A program made the translations under genes and the position numbers. DNA of 64,000 nt from CAZDRX01 sp964508225 (lineage in GTDB: Bacteria; Patescibacteriota; Gracilibacteria; Peribacterales; Peribacteraceae), in contig CAZDRX010000007.1 of assembly GCA_964508225.1 (NCBI GenBank), positions 7,328 through 71,327 on the forward strand, given 5' to 3'. Below are positions 6,325-14,946 of the stretch, piece after piece (positions within the stretch are counted from its first letter, which is position 1; each line of letters starts with the position of its first letter). The notes below the pieces were generated by a model that did not search any database, was not told the origin of the DNA, and saw only the letters and a program-made list of their open reading frames with translations.

Positions 6325-8822
6325 AGCTGTGTGATCCGCGACCCCGGATAGTAGTACTGGAGAATCTGCTCCGCACTGCTGCCTTCGTTTGCCTGACCCT
6401 CGGCGCCGCAACCCGACATGCCCACCCCGTGACCGCGCAGGATCATGCCCTTGCACCACGGATCGGGTTTGGACTGGAAGATCTCGGATGCGGGGAAGGT
6501 CTTCCAGCCGGCCTCGGCGGGGCTGCGTGTGCGCCCGTCATCGGAGCTGAAGTACGCGGGCTTGAAGAGTGACCCCTGATACTTGAGCACCTGTCCGGCC
6601 GTAGACTGTACCGCCTTCACCCACCGCGGATTCGCGGCTTCCGTGGAGACTCCGGCGTACGCCTGAAACGTCGCGGGATCATCGGAGCCGTCGTACGGCA
6701 TGCCGGGGAATTTCCGGTTGCTGCCACTCATGTAGTACGCCGCGTACGTCCGTCCTGCGATGGCAAATGCGCGCTGCTTCTCGTACGGTTCGGTGTCGGG
6801 CTCCTCGCTGATACCGGCCATGTACTTCTCGAGAGGCAGCTCGTTGATGAGCGTGAGCACTCCGTTCACAACGCGGCACTCGAGCGTGCCATGGTAGGAA
6901 CGCGACGTGTCTTTGATGCCTTCGACATTCAGAATGCCCGACACGCCCGATTGGAAACGCAGCGCCTCGCCAGATGCAACCCGTTCACCGTTCCGGTTTG
7001 CCTCGCACATGCCGTTACGCAGAAGGAGCGAGAATGCCGTGCCTCCGGTGACAGGGAGCCCGGCCACCGTTCCCTTGTCCGCGAAGCGGATGATGGGGCT
7101 TGTGTTTGCGGAGAGCCGGATACGGATGGGGGAACTGTTGGATGAAGAAAACGGTGTGGAAGGCTCAGGCGCTGCAGAGGAGGATGTCTGCGACGAACGC
7201 GATTGCGGACGTACTTTGGAAACGACCGTCGTCGTTCTGCGCGCCGCCTTGGGCTTCACGATCTGCATCGTCTGCGCAGTGAACGGACTGACGAAGTCTC
7301 CCGTTCGTGCGCGGCGACCGTACACGGAGAGGGTGAAGTGGATCCCCGCGATGTCCATGGAGTAATTGCCCGGATCCATCGGCGCCTGCACGACGAGCTG
7401 GAGACTCACGGACTCGTACGCCGGAAGATCGGACGGAAGGAGCACGCCCTTGGTCACGGCAATCCAGTTGCGGCCGTCATCAACGTAGAGCGTGATATCC
7501 GGATCCGAGATGCGCACATCCGCAACACGCTTGCCCTCGTACGCGCCACCGCGGCCTGCGGTGTACAGGAAGCTGAGGCGCTGCTTGCCGCCCGGATTGA
7601 TGGAGACTGTCGTGCGTCCGGTGAACGCAATGCCCTCCTGAACGCCCGGAGGCGGCGCGGATGGCGGAGGCGTGCCTTGGGTACCCGGCATCGGCGGGAA
7701 TGTGACCGATGCGTCCAGTGCCCCATCCTGCACATGCTTCACGATCTGCGAGAATGCTCCGGTGAGGTAGTACCCGGGACAGAGCGTGGAGAGGAGATCC
7801 TTGTGCCGGACGATGGGCGTGTCGAATTTCTTGCCGTGAAAATTGATCGGAGACTTCGGATCGATCTTGTACGTGCTCGCGAGATCGGCGAGAAGCCACT
7901 GGAGACTCTTCGCCTGCGCCTGCGACGGCTGCTCCATCTCGAAGTTGCCGAGGAGCACGATGCCGATGGTGCCGGTGTTGTTGCAGTACGCGTGTCCGCC
8001 GACGACGTACTTGCCGCCCTGCCTGCCCTCGTAGATCTGTCCGCGTTCGTCCACGATGTAGTGGTACCCGATATCGCCCCAGCCCTTCGTGACCGCGTGA
8101 TACTTGTAGACCGCACGGACACGCTCGACCGCCGGACGCGGGTCATCCTTCACGAGGAGTGCCGAGTGATGCACGGTGAGCAGACGGACGGATTTCGAGT
8201 ACTGGAGCGGCCAAAGATACGCTTTGCCCTGCGGATCCTTCGCCACCGTCGAGGCATACTTGAACTCGTCGGGATTGTCCTTCTGCGCCTGCATGCAGTC
8301 CTTCACGCGCTGGTCGACCTGTCCCGTGCCTCCGCCGTTATCGCCTTTCGCGGCATCGGTATCAGGCTTCACGTCATCGGAAGGCGAGGAGCCGGCGTAG
8401 AGATAACTGCTGTCCGCGCCCCACTCGGTGCGGGAGAGCACCGTCGTGGACATCGCACCTCCCGTCGCGGCCACCCGCGGCTTCGCGGGCTCATGCGAAA
8501 CGGTGATCTCGTGGAGATCGGCACTGTCGCGGATACCATCGACCTCGATCGCTGTCGTGCCCTCGGGCACCATGATGAGTTCGGACTCTTCTCCCGGACC
8601 CGCGTCCCCGTCGCTCTCGACCGTCTGCCAATCCGACCAGACGTCTGTCTGCGTGCGGTAACGGAACGCCGCACTCTGCAGCTTCACACTGAACGCATCC
8701 ACGGGCGCGTCGAACATGCGCATCACCGTCTGCGGCTGTGCGGCGTACGCGGGAACAGCGGGAGCCGATCCGACGGTGACCGATGTGATGAGGAGAGCGA
8801 TGATAAAACGGCGCATCTGCAT
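6321..8822 (-). CDS. Secreted N-acetylmuramoyl-L-alanine amidase / SpoIID (LytB) fusion
   Basis: Large secreted cell-wall protein, 833 residues from the ATG at 8822. It has an N-terminal signal peptide (MQMRRFIIALLITSV through AxA near PAYAA). A beta-rich N-terminal region follows, then an Amidase_2/PGRP-type domain with the family landmarks SRTEWGADSS, LTVHHSAL, GDIGYHYIVDERG, GGHAYCNNTGTIGI and the final zinc-site region RHKDLLSTLCPG. A low-complexity Pro/Ser linker and another beta-rich stretch lead to a C-terminal SpoIID/LytB domain (PLEKYMAGI, then FAIAGRTYAAYY, and the RGHGVGMSGCGAEG signature). It may bind and remodel peptidoglycan. An in-frame ATG at 8900 is less likely because TACAAT (plus-strand 8831-8836) lies 8 bases before 8822. 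It is transcribed convergently with the sigma factor. Confidence 0.88.
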   Translation of the reverse strand: MQMRRFIIALLITSVTVGSAPAVPAYAAQPQTVMRMFDAPVDAFSVKLQSAAFRYRTQTDVWSDWQTVESDGDAGPGEESELIMVPEGTTAIEVDGIRDSADLHEITVSHEPAKPRVAATGGAMSTTVLSRTEWGADSSYLYAGSSPSDDVKPDTDAAKGDNGGGTGQVDQRVKDCMQAQKDNPDEFKYASTVAKDPQGKAYLWPLQYSKSVRLLTVHHSALLVKDDPRPAVERVRAVYKYHAVTKGWGDIGYHYIVDERGQIYEGRQGGKYVVGGHAYCNNTGTIGIVLLGNFEMEQPSQAQAKSLQWLLADLASTYKIDPKSPINFHGKKFDTPIVRHKDLLSTLCPGYYLTGAFSQIVKHVQDGALDASVTFPPMPGTQGTPPPSAPPPGVQEGIAFTGRTTVSINPGGKQRLSFLYTAGRGGAYEGKRVADVRISDPDITLYVDDGRNWIAVTKGVLLPSDLPAYESVSLQLVVQAPMDPGNYSMDIAGIHFTLSVYGRRARTGDFVSPFTAQTMQIVKPKAARRTTTVVSKVRPQSRSSQTSSSAAPEPSTPFSSSNSSPIRIRLSANTSPIIRFADKGTVAGLPVTGGTAFSLLLRNGMCEANRNGERVASGEALRFQSGVSGILNVEGIKDTSRSYHGTLECRVVNGVLTLINELPLEKYMAGISEEPDTEPYEKQRAFAIAGRTYAAYYMSGSNRKFPGMPYDGSDDPATFQAYAGVSTEAANPRWVKAVQSTAGQVLKYQGSLFKPAYFSSDDGRTRSPAEAGWKTFPASEIFQSKPDPWCKGMILRGHGVGMSGCGAEGQANEGSSAEQILQYYYPGSRITQL

Positions 8823-8906
8823 GGGGACATATTGTAACCAACCCCCGAAACCCTGAGCGGGGATTGGAGTTGACGGAGAGAGCGTTGAACGCCTGATCAC
8901 GAGTTC

Positions 8907-10010
8907 TTAATGTCTGCTGAGGAGCGCCTCGTACGCAGTCGTCATCCGTGCGAGACCGAAACAATTGCGAGCGGTCTTCTCAGCGGCTTCGGAGAGCCGT
9001 TTCCGGACGGCGGGGTCACGAAGCTTCCGGATCGCTGCAGCAAGACTCTCTGCGGATCCGGCTTCGACACACAGCGCATCCTGGCCATCCGTGAGTGAAG
9101 AAGCGATGCCGCACTCGTCGGTGACGATGGTAGGGATGCCTCTCGCCATCGCTTCTGCCGCGGTGAGGCCGAAGGGATCGTGATCGGCCGATGCGAGAAC
9201 GAAGACGTCGAGCGACGCGTAGAACAGATTCAGATCGGGCACAGAACTCTGGAGCGTGATCCGCGGGATGCCGATGCGCGCCGTGTCTTCGGCGATCAGG
9301 GAACGGAGGAAACCTTCCTGCGGACCTTTGCCGACGATTCTGAGTGTGGCTTCGGGAAGCCCCGCCACGGCTGCAATGAGAACATCGAGACCCTTCTCGG
9401 GGCTGAGACGCGCGACACTCCCGACCATGAGCGTCGCCGCTGCGGCACGTTCGACGTTCGGAGTCTCCGGCATCGGAATACCGTTCGGGATGGCGATGAT
9501 GCGCGTGGAATCGAAACCGAGATCGAGGTATTTCTGCCGGCTCAACTCCGAGACACACACGATGGTCGCATGCTTCGCCGCCGCCTTGAGGGACGAGAGC
9601 CACGGACTGCCCGTGAGCCAGCGGCCGACGCGGTCATGTTCGATCCAGACAACGTTCACCCCGCGCGAGGAGAGCCAATCCGTCAGGAGAATCTTCTCAC
9701 TCAGACTCAGCATGCAGACGGCGTCGGGGAGTTCCGGCAACGATTCGTATGCCGCTTTCAGTTTCTGAAACATCGCACTGCGTCTCCAGAGAAAGCACAC
9801 GGCACCGAACTTCGTGACCGGAGGTGCGCCGATCTCGAACGGCGTCACAGGAAATCCTGATGCAGCGAACGTCTGGCGGAGTACGGGACAGCTGCCGAGG
9901 AAGGAAACCGTGTGGCCCCGCTCGCGGAGTCCCGCGGCAAGCCACATCGTCTGGTTCTCGGCGCCGCCGTGGGCGCTCTCGAGCGGGAATCGGGTGAAGT
10001 GAATGCGCAT
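8907..10010 (-). CDS. GT4-family glycosyltransferase
   Basis: Predicted NDP-sugar-dependent glycosyltransferase (GT-B fold), probably for surface polysaccharide or glycolipid. The 367-residue protein starts MRIHFTRFPLESAHGGAE, the typical GT4 N-terminus with a GGAE loop. The C-terminal Rossmann half holds LSPEKGLDVLIAAV, RIVGKGPQ, and the donor-binding motif DPFGLTAAEAMARGIPTIVT with the E-x7-E glutamates. Start 10010 is preferred over 10043 because of the family N-terminus and the TACACT -10 box 12 bases upstream. That box belongs to a palindrome shared with the divergent gene at 10042. Acceptor and sugar are unknown. Confidence 0.87.
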   Translation of the reverse strand: MRIHFTRFPLESAHGGAENQTMWLAAGLRERGHTVSFLGSCPVLRQTFAASGFPVTPFEIGAPPVTKFGAVCFLWRRSAMFQKLKAAYESLPELPDAVCMLSLSEKILLTDWLSSRGVNVVWIEHDRVGRWLTGSPWLSSLKAAAKHATIVCVSELSRQKYLDLGFDSTRIIAIPNGIPMPETPNVERAAAATLMVGSVARLSPEKGLDVLIAAVAGLPEATLRIVGKGPQEGFLRSLIAEDTARIGIPRITLQSSVPDLNLFYASLDVFVLASADHDPFGLTAAEAMARGIPTIVTDECGIASSLTDGQDALCVEAGSAESLAAAIRKLRDPAVRKRLSEAAEKTARNCFGLARMTTAYEALLSRH

Positions 10011-10022
10011 GATGCGAAGAGG

Positions 10023-10032
10023 AGTGTACACT
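10023..10032. promoter_or_regulatory. Palindromic bidirectional -10 element
   Basis: AGTGTACACT is a perfect 10-bp palindrome. Read on either strand it provides TACACT: forward at 10027-10032, 9 bases before ATG 10042, and reverse at 10028-10023, 12 bases before the glycosyltransferase ATG 10010. Only 31 bases separate the two start codons, so both genes must be transcribed from here with almost no leader. Confidence 0.6.
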
Positions 10033-10041
10033 CGGCAATCC

Positions 10042-10452
10042 ATGGCAAAACACTTTCGCTGCTACGAGCACAACCCGCCGCCGGATCCTCTGCAGGTGAC
10101 AAACCGAAAGGCCTTCGGCCGGTTGCCGAAGTACGTGCAGGAGACGATGCGCCAGTTTCACGGAAATATCGAAGCGATGACGACCGCCATCGAGAGCCGC
10201 ATCTCGCACCTGTCGGCATCCGTGCGGAGGAGAGTCCTCATCGATGTCTTCGCATCGTGCGGCGTGAAACTCATCCTCCCGAAGGTTGCATCCACTCGCG
10301 AAGAACCTCCAGCACCGCCGCTTCCACCAGATCCGACCGGTGCGACGTGCACAGCACCGCCTCCGCCCCCGCCGCCCGAGCTTCCGCAGAATTTTGCTGA
10401 TTCTCCGCAGAGCTCACCAGCGCGACACGGCAAGAGGGAAATGCGTCCTTGA
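10042..10452 (+). CDS. Hypothetical protein with proline-rich tail, overlapping an antisense gene
   Basis: 136-residue protein beginning MAKHFRCYEHNPPPD; no family recognised. The first 75 residues look like a normal folded region (HFRCYEH, then a Lys/Arg-rich helical stretch ending VKLILPK). From about residue 77 the sequence becomes a Pro/Ala run (PPAPPLPPD, PPPPPPPE) that is the antisense reading of the response-regulator gene on the other strand. The start is supported by the palindromic -10 element 9 bases upstream. The two genes overlap tail to tail by 182 bases, so the Pro-rich tail may be a genuine overprinted extension or the result of a lost stop codon. Confidence 0.5.
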   Translation: MAKHFRCYEHNPPPDPLQVTNRKAFGRLPKYVQETMRQFHGNIEAMTTAIESRISHLSASVRRRVLIDVFASCGVKLILPKVASTREEPPAPPLPPDPTGATCTAPPPPPPPELPQNFADSPQSSPARHGKREMRP

Positions 10453-10660
10453 GACACCGGATAATGGCGGGACCGTTGTCTGCGGGAATGTAGTAGTCGA
10501 CGAACGCACAGGTGATATCGGAACGCTCCGCGATGACATCGTATGCCTCCGCACAGGTCATGGCCGTGACGATCTCGCCCGGCCAGTGCGCGATCTTCAG
10601 AAAATGCCGGAGCATGAGAATCTTCTCCCGTGAATCGTCGGCGATGAGAAAGGTCTGCAT
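10271..10660 (-). CDS. Stand-alone response-regulator receiver domain
   Basis: A single CheY-like receiver domain, 129 residues from ATG 10660 (MQTFLIADDS). The acidic pair D8/D9 and the phospho-acceptor D55 in CAFVDYYIPADNG are present, as is the VSS switch serine. The usual conserved lysine after beta-5 (in the KP motif) is replaced: the segment reads AVLCTSHRSDL. The loss of that Lys suggests altered phosphorylation chemistry or a phosphorylation-independent role. No output domain and no kinase gene are adjacent. A TATCGT (plus-strand 10668-10673) 7 bases upstream selects this start over an ATG 48 bases further out. It overlaps the convergent hypothetical gene. Confidence 0.82.
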   Translation of the reverse strand: MQTFLIADDSREKILMLRHFLKIAHWPGEIVTAMTCAEAYDVIAERSDITCAFVDYYIPADNGPAIIRCLKDAFPSCRVALVSSAENQQNSAEARAAGAEAVLCTSHRSDLVEAAVLEVLREWMQPSGG

Positions 10661-10723
10661 ACGAAAAACGATAGGCTTTCCACGGAGACACTTCAACGGC
10701 AATCGCACGGAAGTCTACGTGTC

Positions 10724-11077
10724 CTAGCGACGACGTTGGGATCTCTCCTTTCCTTCCTCAATCAGGCGTTGCTGTTCATCTGTCAGCTTGATATTGATGA
10801 GCCCGTCACGCTTCAGTCCTTCGACAAGAATACCTTCGAAAATCACCTGAACAGGGCCATCCGGCTTCAGTGCCCGACCGAATGTCTGATCTGCACGCTC
10901 AGTGACCTGAAGTGTCAGTTCGTTGATCGCCTGATCATGTGCGGAGCCTCCGGCCGGGACCGCCGTCTTGCCATCCGGTGCGTCTAGAGGGATGACATCG
11001 CCCACGTCATGTCCAAGCCACCTCTTCGCAGCGGCATCTGGGGTTTGATCGTCCGGAGAAGGGTGTTCAGCTGTCAT
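10724..11077 (-). CDS. Hypothetical protein, acidic N-terminus and charged C-terminus
   Basis: 117-residue soluble protein that I do not recognise. The N-terminal 45 residues are Pro/Asp/Gly-rich and probably disordered; the middle (INELTLQVTERADQTFGRAL) and the VQVIFEGILVEGLKRDGLI segment look folded; the end is Lys/Arg-rich. Its reality is strongly supported by the best promoter in the window: TTGACA, 16 bases, TATAAT, then 8 bases to the ATG, in an AT-rich patch otherwise absent from the flanks. No operon partner. Confidence 0.65.
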   Translation of the reverse strand: MTAEHPSPDDQTPDAAAKRWLGHDVGDVIPLDAPDGKTAVPAGGSAHDQAINELTLQVTERADQTFGRALKPDGPVQVIFEGILVEGLKRDGLINIKLTDEQQRLIEEGKERSQRRR

Positions 11078-11085
11078 AGAAATAC

Positions 11086-11113
11086 ATTATATAATATTAT
11101 ACTATATTGTCAA
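11086..11113 (-). promoter_or_regulatory. Near-consensus promoter for a leaderless transcript
   Basis: On the minus strand TTGACA (plus 11108-11113), 16-base spacer, TATAAT (plus 11086-11091), then 8 bases to the ATG at 11077. Transcription should begin at or next to the start codon. Confidence 0.8.
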
Positions 11114-11117
11114 ATGC

Positions 11118-12428
11118 TCAGCCGTGCGCGGTGATCTTCTCCTGACCGTTCATGTACGGCCGGAGGACCTCCGGGATCGTCACGGAACCGTCCTTGTTCT
11201 GGTAGATCTCGAGGATCGGGATGAGGATGCGCGGGGATGCGATACACGTGTTGTTGAGCGAGTGGCAGAATTTCTTCGTGCCGTCGGCATCCTTGTACTT
11301 GATCGCAAGGCGGCGCGTCTGGAAATCCCCGAGGTACGAGCACGAGTGCGTCTCGCCGTAACTGTTCCTGCTCGGCATCCACGTCTCGATGTCCTGCATG
11401 ACGATCTTGCCGCGACCCATGTCACCCGTGCAGACATCCATGATGCGGTACGGCAGCTTGAGCGCATTCAGAACATCTTCCGCATTCGTGCGGATTTCCT
11501 CGAAGAGCGCGAGCGTCTTCTTCTCGTCGGCCTCGCAAAGTACCACCTGCTCCACCTTGTCGAACTGATGGATGCGGTAGAGCCCCTGCGTGTCTTTGCC
11601 GTAGGTTCCGGCTTCGCGGCGGAAGCAATTCGAAACACCGCAGTATTTCTTCGGGAGCTCGGCCGCTTCCAGCGTCTCGTCGCTGTGGAAGCCCATGACG
11701 GATACTTCGGATGTGCCGATCAGATACAAGTCATCGCCTTCCACGTCGCCGGTGGCGCCGCCTTTGCGGACACCGACCGTGTAGATCTGCTCTTCGGAAC
11801 CGGGAAAGAATCCGGTGCCCATGAGATAGTGCGCCTGCACCATGAGCGGTGGCATGACGACCGTCCAACCCTTCTTCACGAGTGAGTCTGTGGTGTACTT
11901 GAGCACCGCCATGTGGAGACGCGCGCCGTCACCGGTGAGGAAGTAGCTGCGTGCGCCCGCCACCTTCACACCGCGCTCGATATCGAAGAGCTTGAGTTCT
12001 TTCGCGAGCGTCACGTGATCCTTCGGCGTGAAATCGAACGTCGGGATCTTCCCGACCTTGCGGTTCTCCACGTTCTCCTTGTCGTCTTTGCCGACGGGAA
12101 CTGTCGCAAGCGGAATCGACGGAAGCTGAAGCTGCATCGTGTTCCACTCGGCTTCGAGCGGCGCGAGCGCGGCTTCGGCGGACTTCAGTGTATCGGCGAG
12201 CTTCTTCATGTCCGCGATGACCTTCTCTTTCTCTGCCTTGTCCTTGATCGTCGGCACGCTCTTGCTCACCGCATTTCTCTCCGCCTGCATCTTCTGCACC
12301 TCGGCCATCTTGGCGCGCCGCTCTTCATCGATCTTCAGGAACGCCTTCACATCGAGCTTGATGTTCTTGTGTCTGCACGTCGTCTGATAGAGGTCCGGAT
12401 TTTTCCGGACGAGATCCAAATCAACCAT
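11118..12428 (-). CDS. serS: Seryl-tRNA synthetase
   Basis: Charges tRNA(Ser) with serine. The 436-residue protein starts MVDLDLVRKNPDL at 12428. Residues about 30-110 form the N-terminal antiparallel coiled-coil arm. The class II core follows, with motif 2 FRREAGTYGKDTQGLYRIHQFDK and motif 3 near the C-terminus (LNNTCIASPRILIPILE, ending in RPYMNG). Upstream in-frame codons reaching 12674 overlap the next gene and do not resemble SerRS, so they are excluded. TACGAT (plus 12435-12440) lies 6 bases before the start. It diverges from the 12495 gene. Confidence 0.96.
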   Translation of the reverse strand: MVDLDLVRKNPDLYQTTCRHKNIKLDVKAFLKIDEERRAKMAEVQKMQAERNAVSKSVPTIKDKAEKEKVIADMKKLADTLKSAEAALAPLEAEWNTMQLQLPSIPLATVPVGKDDKENVENRKVGKIPTFDFTPKDHVTLAKELKLFDIERGVKVAGARSYFLTGDGARLHMAVLKYTTDSLVKKGWTVVMPPLMVQAHYLMGTGFFPGSEEQIYTVGVRKGGATGDVEGDDLYLIGTSEVSVMGFHSDETLEAAELPKKYCGVSNCFRREAGTYGKDTQGLYRIHQFDKVEQVVLCEADEKKTLALFEEIRTNAEDVLNALKLPYRIMDVCTGDMGRGKIVMQDIETWMPSRNSYGETHSCSYLGDFQTRRLAIKYKDADGTKKFCHSLNNTCIASPRILIPILEIYQNKDGSVTIPEVLRPYMNGQEKITAHG

Positions 12429-12494
12429 ATGAATATCGTACCACGAGCCAAATTCTTGACAGAGTGAAAATTTGCGTTGAAACTGTCGCACTCT

Positions 12495-12704
12495 ATGGAA
12501 ACCTTCCAAGCCTCCATTCCCGTCAAGCAGCGCATGGACGTCGTCGATGCGCTCGACGAACACAACGTGCGCGCGGAAATCACCGATCAAGGTGAAGGCA
12601 ATAGGTGCCTCATCCGAGTCGCTGGCCCCCTGAAGGATGCACGCACCACTGTCCGGGCCGTTCTCGCCACACACAAGCTGCGCCTGCTGAATGACGAGGA
12701 GTAA
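12495..12704 (+). CDS. Small hypothetical protein co-transcribed with a sigma-like gene
   Basis: 69 residues, METFQASIPVKQRMDVVDAL at the start; not recognised. The pattern of short strands and a helix (VRAEITDQGEGNRCLIRVAG, then LKDARTTVRAVLATH) could be a small alpha/beta fold. A TTGACA at 12456-12461 with a weak GAAACT 17 bases on places transcription near the ATG. Its stop is 12 bases before the start of the three-winged-helix sigma protein, so the two form an operon and may be functionally linked, for example as a regulator or anti-sigma partner. That role is inference only. Confidence 0.6.
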   Translation: METFQASIPVKQRMDVVDALDEHNVRAEITDQGEGNRCLIRVAGPLKDARTTVRAVLATHKLRLLNDEE

Positions 12705-12715
12705 ACAACCGGAAC

Positions 12716-14872
12716 ATGACCACCCCCGAGCAAGAAAGCGGCATGCCCGATGACGCAGAGCTGACCGCTCCCCCTGAAGGAGCGCCGGAGACGGTGGAAG
12801 AGACCGATCCGTTTTTCGCGTGGCTGCGCGCGAACGCCGAGTTCGCCGAATCGCGACCGGACACCGGTGTGCTCGCGCTCTATCTCTCGACTGTCACGGC
12901 GCAGAGTGACCGCAGAGCCGTGCTCGCGGATCGGACGCGCTACCTCACGATGATCAGCACCATGCGCGAGGAGAGCCGAGTGCAGGACACCCTCGAGCAA
13001 GCGATTCCCGCCTCCATCACCGCGCTTCTCACGCGATTCCAGCACAAACTTCTGCAGACACTCTGGCCGCGGGAAGGCGAACTCGTTCCGTACGCGGACA
13101 TCCACCGCGCGTGCTCCCGGACGAAAAAGGTTGGCGGAGGAAACGAAGTGCTCCTCGGCCCGATGAAGGATTTCCGCAGACGGATCCGCAATCTCGGCAT
13201 TGGCGTCATCTTCTCGGTGGAAGGAAAGGGATACCTCTTCCTCTCGAACCATCACACCGGTCTGTCCTCGCGAGCACTCTGGAGCCTCTTCCGTGCGGGA
13301 CATGGCGGCCAGTCCGCGGCCGTGATGGCACCGCTCCTGAAAGGGCGGCCGGAAGTCGTGCCGAATGGCGAAATTCTGGCATCCATGGGGCCGCTGCGCG
13401 ACGCGAAGGGGCACACGCAGTCTCGGGCACTCGGGCAACTCATCACGAAACAGGTCAGCAAACTGAACGAGAGCAGCGTCGAACACTTCGAATTCGTCGT
13501 GCAACCCGATCGTCAGGTGGGGTACCGCTCATACACGAGCGAGGAGATCCCTGCGGAGTGGATTCATTTGATGCACGGGATGAAGCTCTGGACACGCGAA
13601 GCCGACGTCTTCATCCACCTGCTTTCGCGCGGTGACGAGCTCGTCACTGTCGAGGAGCTCATTGCCGTCAGCCGCCACGACACGCCCGTCCCTGATCATG
13701 CGTTCAGGAGATTCATGCAGAATGTGAAGGCGAAAGCGGAGAAAGCAGGCTGTGCCATGACGCCGGAATATGAAATCACGACGACCGGAAAGCCACTGAA
13801 AGGATTTCGTTTCCGTCCGCCGGAGGGAAGTCACGGATACGCCGTGCACCTCAGCGCATCCGACCGGGCATGGCAGATGAACAGCGATCCGGAGCTGGAC
13901 GATGCCTACAAGCTGACCCGGGAAGACGAGGTGCAGGCTTTTCACGAGATCGAACAGGCGCGCAAAGGCATGCTCCACGTCTGTAAAGCCATTGCGTCGG
14001 ATGCGGGAGAGCATTGGGGGGAAATGGGGAAACCTCTCGGACTGGCACTGAGTGCGATCTCTTTCGAGACACATCAGGATTTCTGGGCACACATCAAGAT
14101 GTACGGCACGGGAAAACTCCTGCACCTTCTGAAAACGGTCGATCAGATACTCATGGAACAGGGTATGGAGCCAAGGCAGGCACAGAAGCTCTCATTCCAG
14201 AGACACGCGTTGAAGAGTTACATGGACTCATACGCCGTGAGGCAGAACCGCCTCCTCGAGTCGATGAAGCGATGGGCATACAGGGAGGCGAACGGATTTG
14301 CGCGAAGAAAGCGCGTACCGGAAGACCGGTTCCCGGATTACCAGTCGTGCGCGCTCATGGGTGTCACGAAGGCCATCGACCGCTTCGATCATCGACGCGG
14401 AACGAGGCTCAGTACATACGCGACATGGCGGATCAAATCCGAACTCGGGAAAGAGTGGGAAAGGGTGGACAGCGGCCCGCGCTCGGTGAGTCTCGACCAG
14501 AGCTTCGACTCGAGCGAACGAAAGTCCGATTCGCTCGCCACACGGGTGGAAGATACGCGTGAACAGACACCGGGAGACCACCATGAAACACACCGCACCG
14601 AGCTCGCGTCTATTTTCGGCGCAGCGAAGGGTATCGATGCCGTCGCTCTCCAGATTTTCGAACGCGTGCGTGGTATCAGCATCAATCCCGAAACCGGCGT
14701 CGTCCAATACGCACAGAGGGAGCCGGGCCGTGTCGTCCTGAAAGACATCGCCGCGGAATTCGGCGTCTCGACCGTCACGGTCAGAAACAAGGTCGATCAG
14801 GTGATGAAGCACCTGCGACGGGCAGCAAAGGGGCTCGGGATGGCGGAAAGAAACGACGATGCCGACGAATGA
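12716..14872 (+). CDS. Sigma-70 family factor with three N-terminal winged-helix-like domains
   Basis: 718-residue cytosolic protein, likely an unusual RNA polymerase sigma factor. Three successive segments resemble OmpR/PhoB-type winged helices. Segment A (about 100-177) has LVPYADIHRACSR and FRRRIRNLG, ending VEGKGYLFL. Segment B (about 200-275) has VVPNGEILASMG and ALGQLITKQVSKL. Segment C (about 290-368) has LVTVEELIAVSRHD and FRRFMQNVKAKAEKAG, ending FRFRP. After these, LTREDEVQAFHEIEQARKGM (400-419) resembles sigma region 1.2. Residues about 510-590 match region 2 (FPDYQSCALMGVTKAIDRFD, TRLSTYATWRIKSEL). VVLKDIAAEFGVSTVTVRNK (673-692) is a region-4-type HTH. Usual sigma factors lack the first 370 residues. 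It follows a 69-residue gene by 12 bases; a GAGGAG lies 14 bases before the ATG. The sigma assignment is firm; the winged-helix calls are by pattern and need profile support. Confidence 0.8.
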   Translation: MTTPEQESGMPDDAELTAPPEGAPETVEETDPFFAWLRANAEFAESRPDTGVLALYLSTVTAQSDRRAVLADRTRYLTMISTMREESRVQDTLEQAIPASITALLTRFQHKLLQTLWPREGELVPYADIHRACSRTKKVGGGNEVLLGPMKDFRRRIRNLGIGVIFSVEGKGYLFLSNHHTGLSSRALWSLFRAGHGGQSAAVMAPLLKGRPEVVPNGEILASMGPLRDAKGHTQSRALGQLITKQVSKLNESSVEHFEFVVQPDRQVGYRSYTSEEIPAEWIHLMHGMKLWTREADVFIHLLSRGDELVTVEELIAVSRHDTPVPDHAFRRFMQNVKAKAEKAGCAMTPEYEITTTGKPLKGFRFRPPEGSHGYAVHLSASDRAWQMNSDPELDDAYKLTREDEVQAFHEIEQARKGMLHVCKAIASDAGEHWGEMGKPLGLALSAISFETHQDFWAHIKMYGTGKLLHLLKTVDQILMEQGMEPRQAQKLSFQRHALKSYMDSYAVRQNRLLESMKRWAYREANGFARRKRVPEDRFPDYQSCALMGVTKAIDRFDHRRGTRLSTYATWRIKSELGKEWERVDSGPRSVSLDQSFDSSERKSDSLATRVEDTREQTPGDHHETHRTELASIFGAAKGIDAVALQIFERVRGISINPETGVVQYAQREPGRVVLKDIAAEFGVSTVTVRNKVDQVMKHLRRAAKGLGMAERNDDADE

Positions 14873-14946
14873 GCGTGTGCAGAAAAAGGACGCGCAGCCC
14901 CCGACCCTTTCCCTGAGGACACGGATGGCGTATACTCCCGCGACTC

